From Terriglobales bacterium (lineage in GTDB: Bacteria; Acidobacteriota; Terriglobia; Terriglobales; Acidobacteriaceae), in assembly GCA_035651995.1 (NCBI GenBank), contig DASRER010000002.1:310001-374000 (forward strand): a stretch of DNA of 64,000 nucleotides. Reading direction: 5' to 3'. The notes beneath the pieces are model-generated. The model was not told where the DNA came from, made no database searches, and saw only the letters and a list, made by a program, of their open reading frames with translations. Shown piece by piece: positions 62,843 to 64,000 of this stretch (position 1 is its first letter; every line of letters begins with the position of its first letter). A program made the position numbers and the translations under genes.

Positions 62843-63733
62843 ATGCGCGCACTCCTTCATGTCCTTCGTGCGGCCTCCGTGTCTTTTGTGGTTGGCTTTT
62901 TGTTCGCTGCGAACGCGTTTGCCGCCGGTCCCAACGTCATTCCCGTATGGCCCGGCGCGGCGCCGGGTTCGGAGAGCTGGAAATACGACGAGACGACCAG
63001 CGTCGGGCCCAGCGATGGCCTGCGGCGGGTGGGCAACGTTACGCGTCCGACGCTGACGGTGTTTCTGCCCGACAAGACGCTTGCCAACGGCACGGCGGTG
63101 ATCGTCTGCCCCGGCGGCGGATTCCGCTGGCTGTCGGTGGACCACGAAGGCGCGGCTGTCGCGCAGTGGCTGAACTCGATCGGCGTTACCGCGTTCGTCC
63201 TCAAGTACAGGCTGATGCACCAGGGGGGGCCCGGAGAAGACGACCAGGCCTGGATCCTGGAGCAGCGCAAGACCGTCATTCCCCTGGCAGTCGCCGACGG
63301 CCAGCAGGCGATGAAGCTCGTCCGCGCCCACGCGGCCGACTACGGCATTGCTCCCGATCGCATCGGCATCATGGGATTCTCCGCCGGCGGACACGTGGCC
63401 GCCCAGGTCGCGCTGAAGCACGACGCGCAAAGCCGCCCGGCATTCGTCGCGCCGATTTATCCCGGTCCGCCCATCGAGCCGGTCGTCCCCGCCGACGCGC
63501 CGCCGCTGTTCATGGTGCACGCCGACGATGACAAGGGCGTCTCCACCGCCGACAACAGCATCCCGCTGTACCTGGCGTGGAAGAAGGCGGGAATCCCCGC
63601 CGAGTACCACATCTACTCGCAGGGCGGACACGGCTTCGGCATGCGCAAGCGCGGCCTCCCCGTGGACTCATGGACGGATCGGCTGAAGGATTGGCTTGAC
63701 GCGCAGGGGCTTTTGAAGAAATCGGCCAATTGA
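62843..63733 (+). CDS. secreted alpha/beta-hydrolase (acetyl-esterase-like)
   Basis: This is a 296-residue protein. The signal peptide (1-27) is followed by an alpha/beta-hydrolase fold with nucleophile S180 (GFSAGGH), acid in HADDD (about 226-230) and base H263 (GGHGFGM). The oxyanion element CPGGGFRW is of the esterase/lipase-like GGGF type. It probably removes acetyl groups from polysaccharide. I chose the ATG at 62843; a longer frame from 62804 starts in repeat sequence. Confidence 0.88.
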   Translation: MRALLHVLRAASVSFVVGFLFAANAFAAGPNVIPVWPGAAPGSESWKYDETTSVGPSDGLRRVGNVTRPTLTVFLPDKTLANGTAVIVCPGGGFRWLSVDHEGAAVAQWLNSIGVTAFVLKYRLMHQGGPGEDDQAWILEQRKTVIPLAVADGQQAMKLVRAHAADYGIAPDRIGIMGFSAGGHVAAQVALKHDAQSRPAFVAPIYPGPPIEPVVPADAPPLFMVHADDDKGVSTADNSIPLYLAWKKAGIPAEYHIYSQGGHGFGMRKRGLPVDSWTDRLKDWLDAQGLLKKSAN

Positions 63734-63869
63734 GGAATCGGGTAAGTGAGTAGACCACACCCCCACCCCGGGCGCCTATTATTCGTTTCAAGCACTAGCG
63801 GGCGCTATTTCGGCAAAGTATCGAGCGCCCGGAGTTTAAGACCGAGGTCTTAAACCTAAGCGGTTGGGC
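63734..63869. promoter_or_regulatory. convergent gap with a 22-bp palindrome
   Basis: A perfect palindrome at 63834-63855 has the 10-bp arm GTTTAAGACC and centre GA. It lies 15 bp downstream of a minus-strand stop codon, so it may act as a terminator hairpin, though no T tract follows. CTATTTCGG occurs at 63805 and again at 63870. Confidence 0.6.
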
Positions 63870-64000
63870 CTATTTCGGAGCAGCGGCGGCGCTCCGGTTC
63901 ACTTCGCCGACAAGCAATTGGATTCCGTTGTCAGTTGCCTTCAAGAAAATGAAACGGTCGTCAGCTGGGCAGCCCCATCCCAGCCCGATTGGGGCTGAAA
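63870..64000 (-). CDS. 3' end of an unidentified minus-strand gene
   Basis: In the minus-strand frame ending with TAG at 63872-63870, the last 43 codons visible read as a genuine protein end (APIGLGWGCPADDRFIFLKA, then GIQLLVGEVNRSAAAAPK). Codon use is coding-like and the frame is open to the window edge. I do not recognise the family. Confidence 0.6.
   Translation of the reverse strand, partial: SAPIGLGWGCPADDRFIFLKATDNGIQLLVGEVNRSAAAAPK

Overview
The window looks like a high-GC Acidobacteriota chromosome, probably Terriglobia/Koribacter-like. The evidence is a VWFA-related (TIGR03436-type) protein, a DUF2934 protein, an imuA-imuB-dnaE2 mutasome cassette, CHASE2 cyclases, many secreted proteins with Sec signals, and many short inverted repeats of a kind I associate with that phylum. 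No rRNA, tRNA, CRISPR array, transposase or phage module is visible. The taxonomic call is inference from gene content.

Layout. 1-6.6 kb: a caspase-like peptidase with an EF-hand-like loop (cut by the window start) faces a minus-strand run of a frameshifted secreted aldose 1-epimerase, an AhpD/carboxymuconolactone-decarboxylase-like gene whose CxxC second cysteine is an in-frame TGA (probable selenocysteine with a SECIS-like hairpin), a CHASE2-adenylate cyclase and a DUF928-like protein. 7-12.3 kb: a radical SAM enzyme, a frameshifted DNA methyltransferase/nuclease fusion and the peptide transporter CstA. 12.5-20.8 kb: the mutasome cassette, flanked by response regulators and bracketed by two copies of one repeat hairpin. 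20.9-25.1 kb: a cytochrome c maturation operon. 25.3-35.1 kb: M20 peptidase, HtpX, MoxR, di-iron/MBL protein, cupin, DUF4149, YchF, ZIP transporter, an orphan histidine-kinase-like protein and the VWFA protein. 35.2-42.8 kb: SpoIVB-like peptidase, beta-propeller, ICMT-like methyltransferase and LolC/LolD with a VOC gene between them. 43-50.7 kb: ClpC, a trypsin-like protease, a MarR-ClC pair under a strong palindrome, and PurB. 50.7-55.6 kb: DoxX, LarB, ChaN-like, UbiX, NUDIX and a lysine-rich exported protein. 55.6-60 kb: a translationally coupled beta-barrel and a second CHASE2 cyclase. 60.2-64 kb: an ABM protein, LigD, an esterase and the 3' end of a minus-strand gene.

The most unusual structure is a population of hairpins built from degenerate words of 7 bp (sometimes 8 bp), such as CAGCACT, GTTTCCA, CAGTTGC and GTTCTCG. 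They are usually arranged as two inverted arms around a 15-200 bp core. They lie between genes, at gene starts, and inside the coding sequences of imuA, imuB and dnaE2; a related inverted repeat sits in the ligD linker. Reading frames are preserved, which adds about 150 residues to DnaE2. One pair of arms encloses the N-terminal remnant of a four-helix-bundle (S23/IVP-type) protein, so it looks like a decayed non-autonomous element. These repeats and the candidate selenoprotein are the observations most worth following up.
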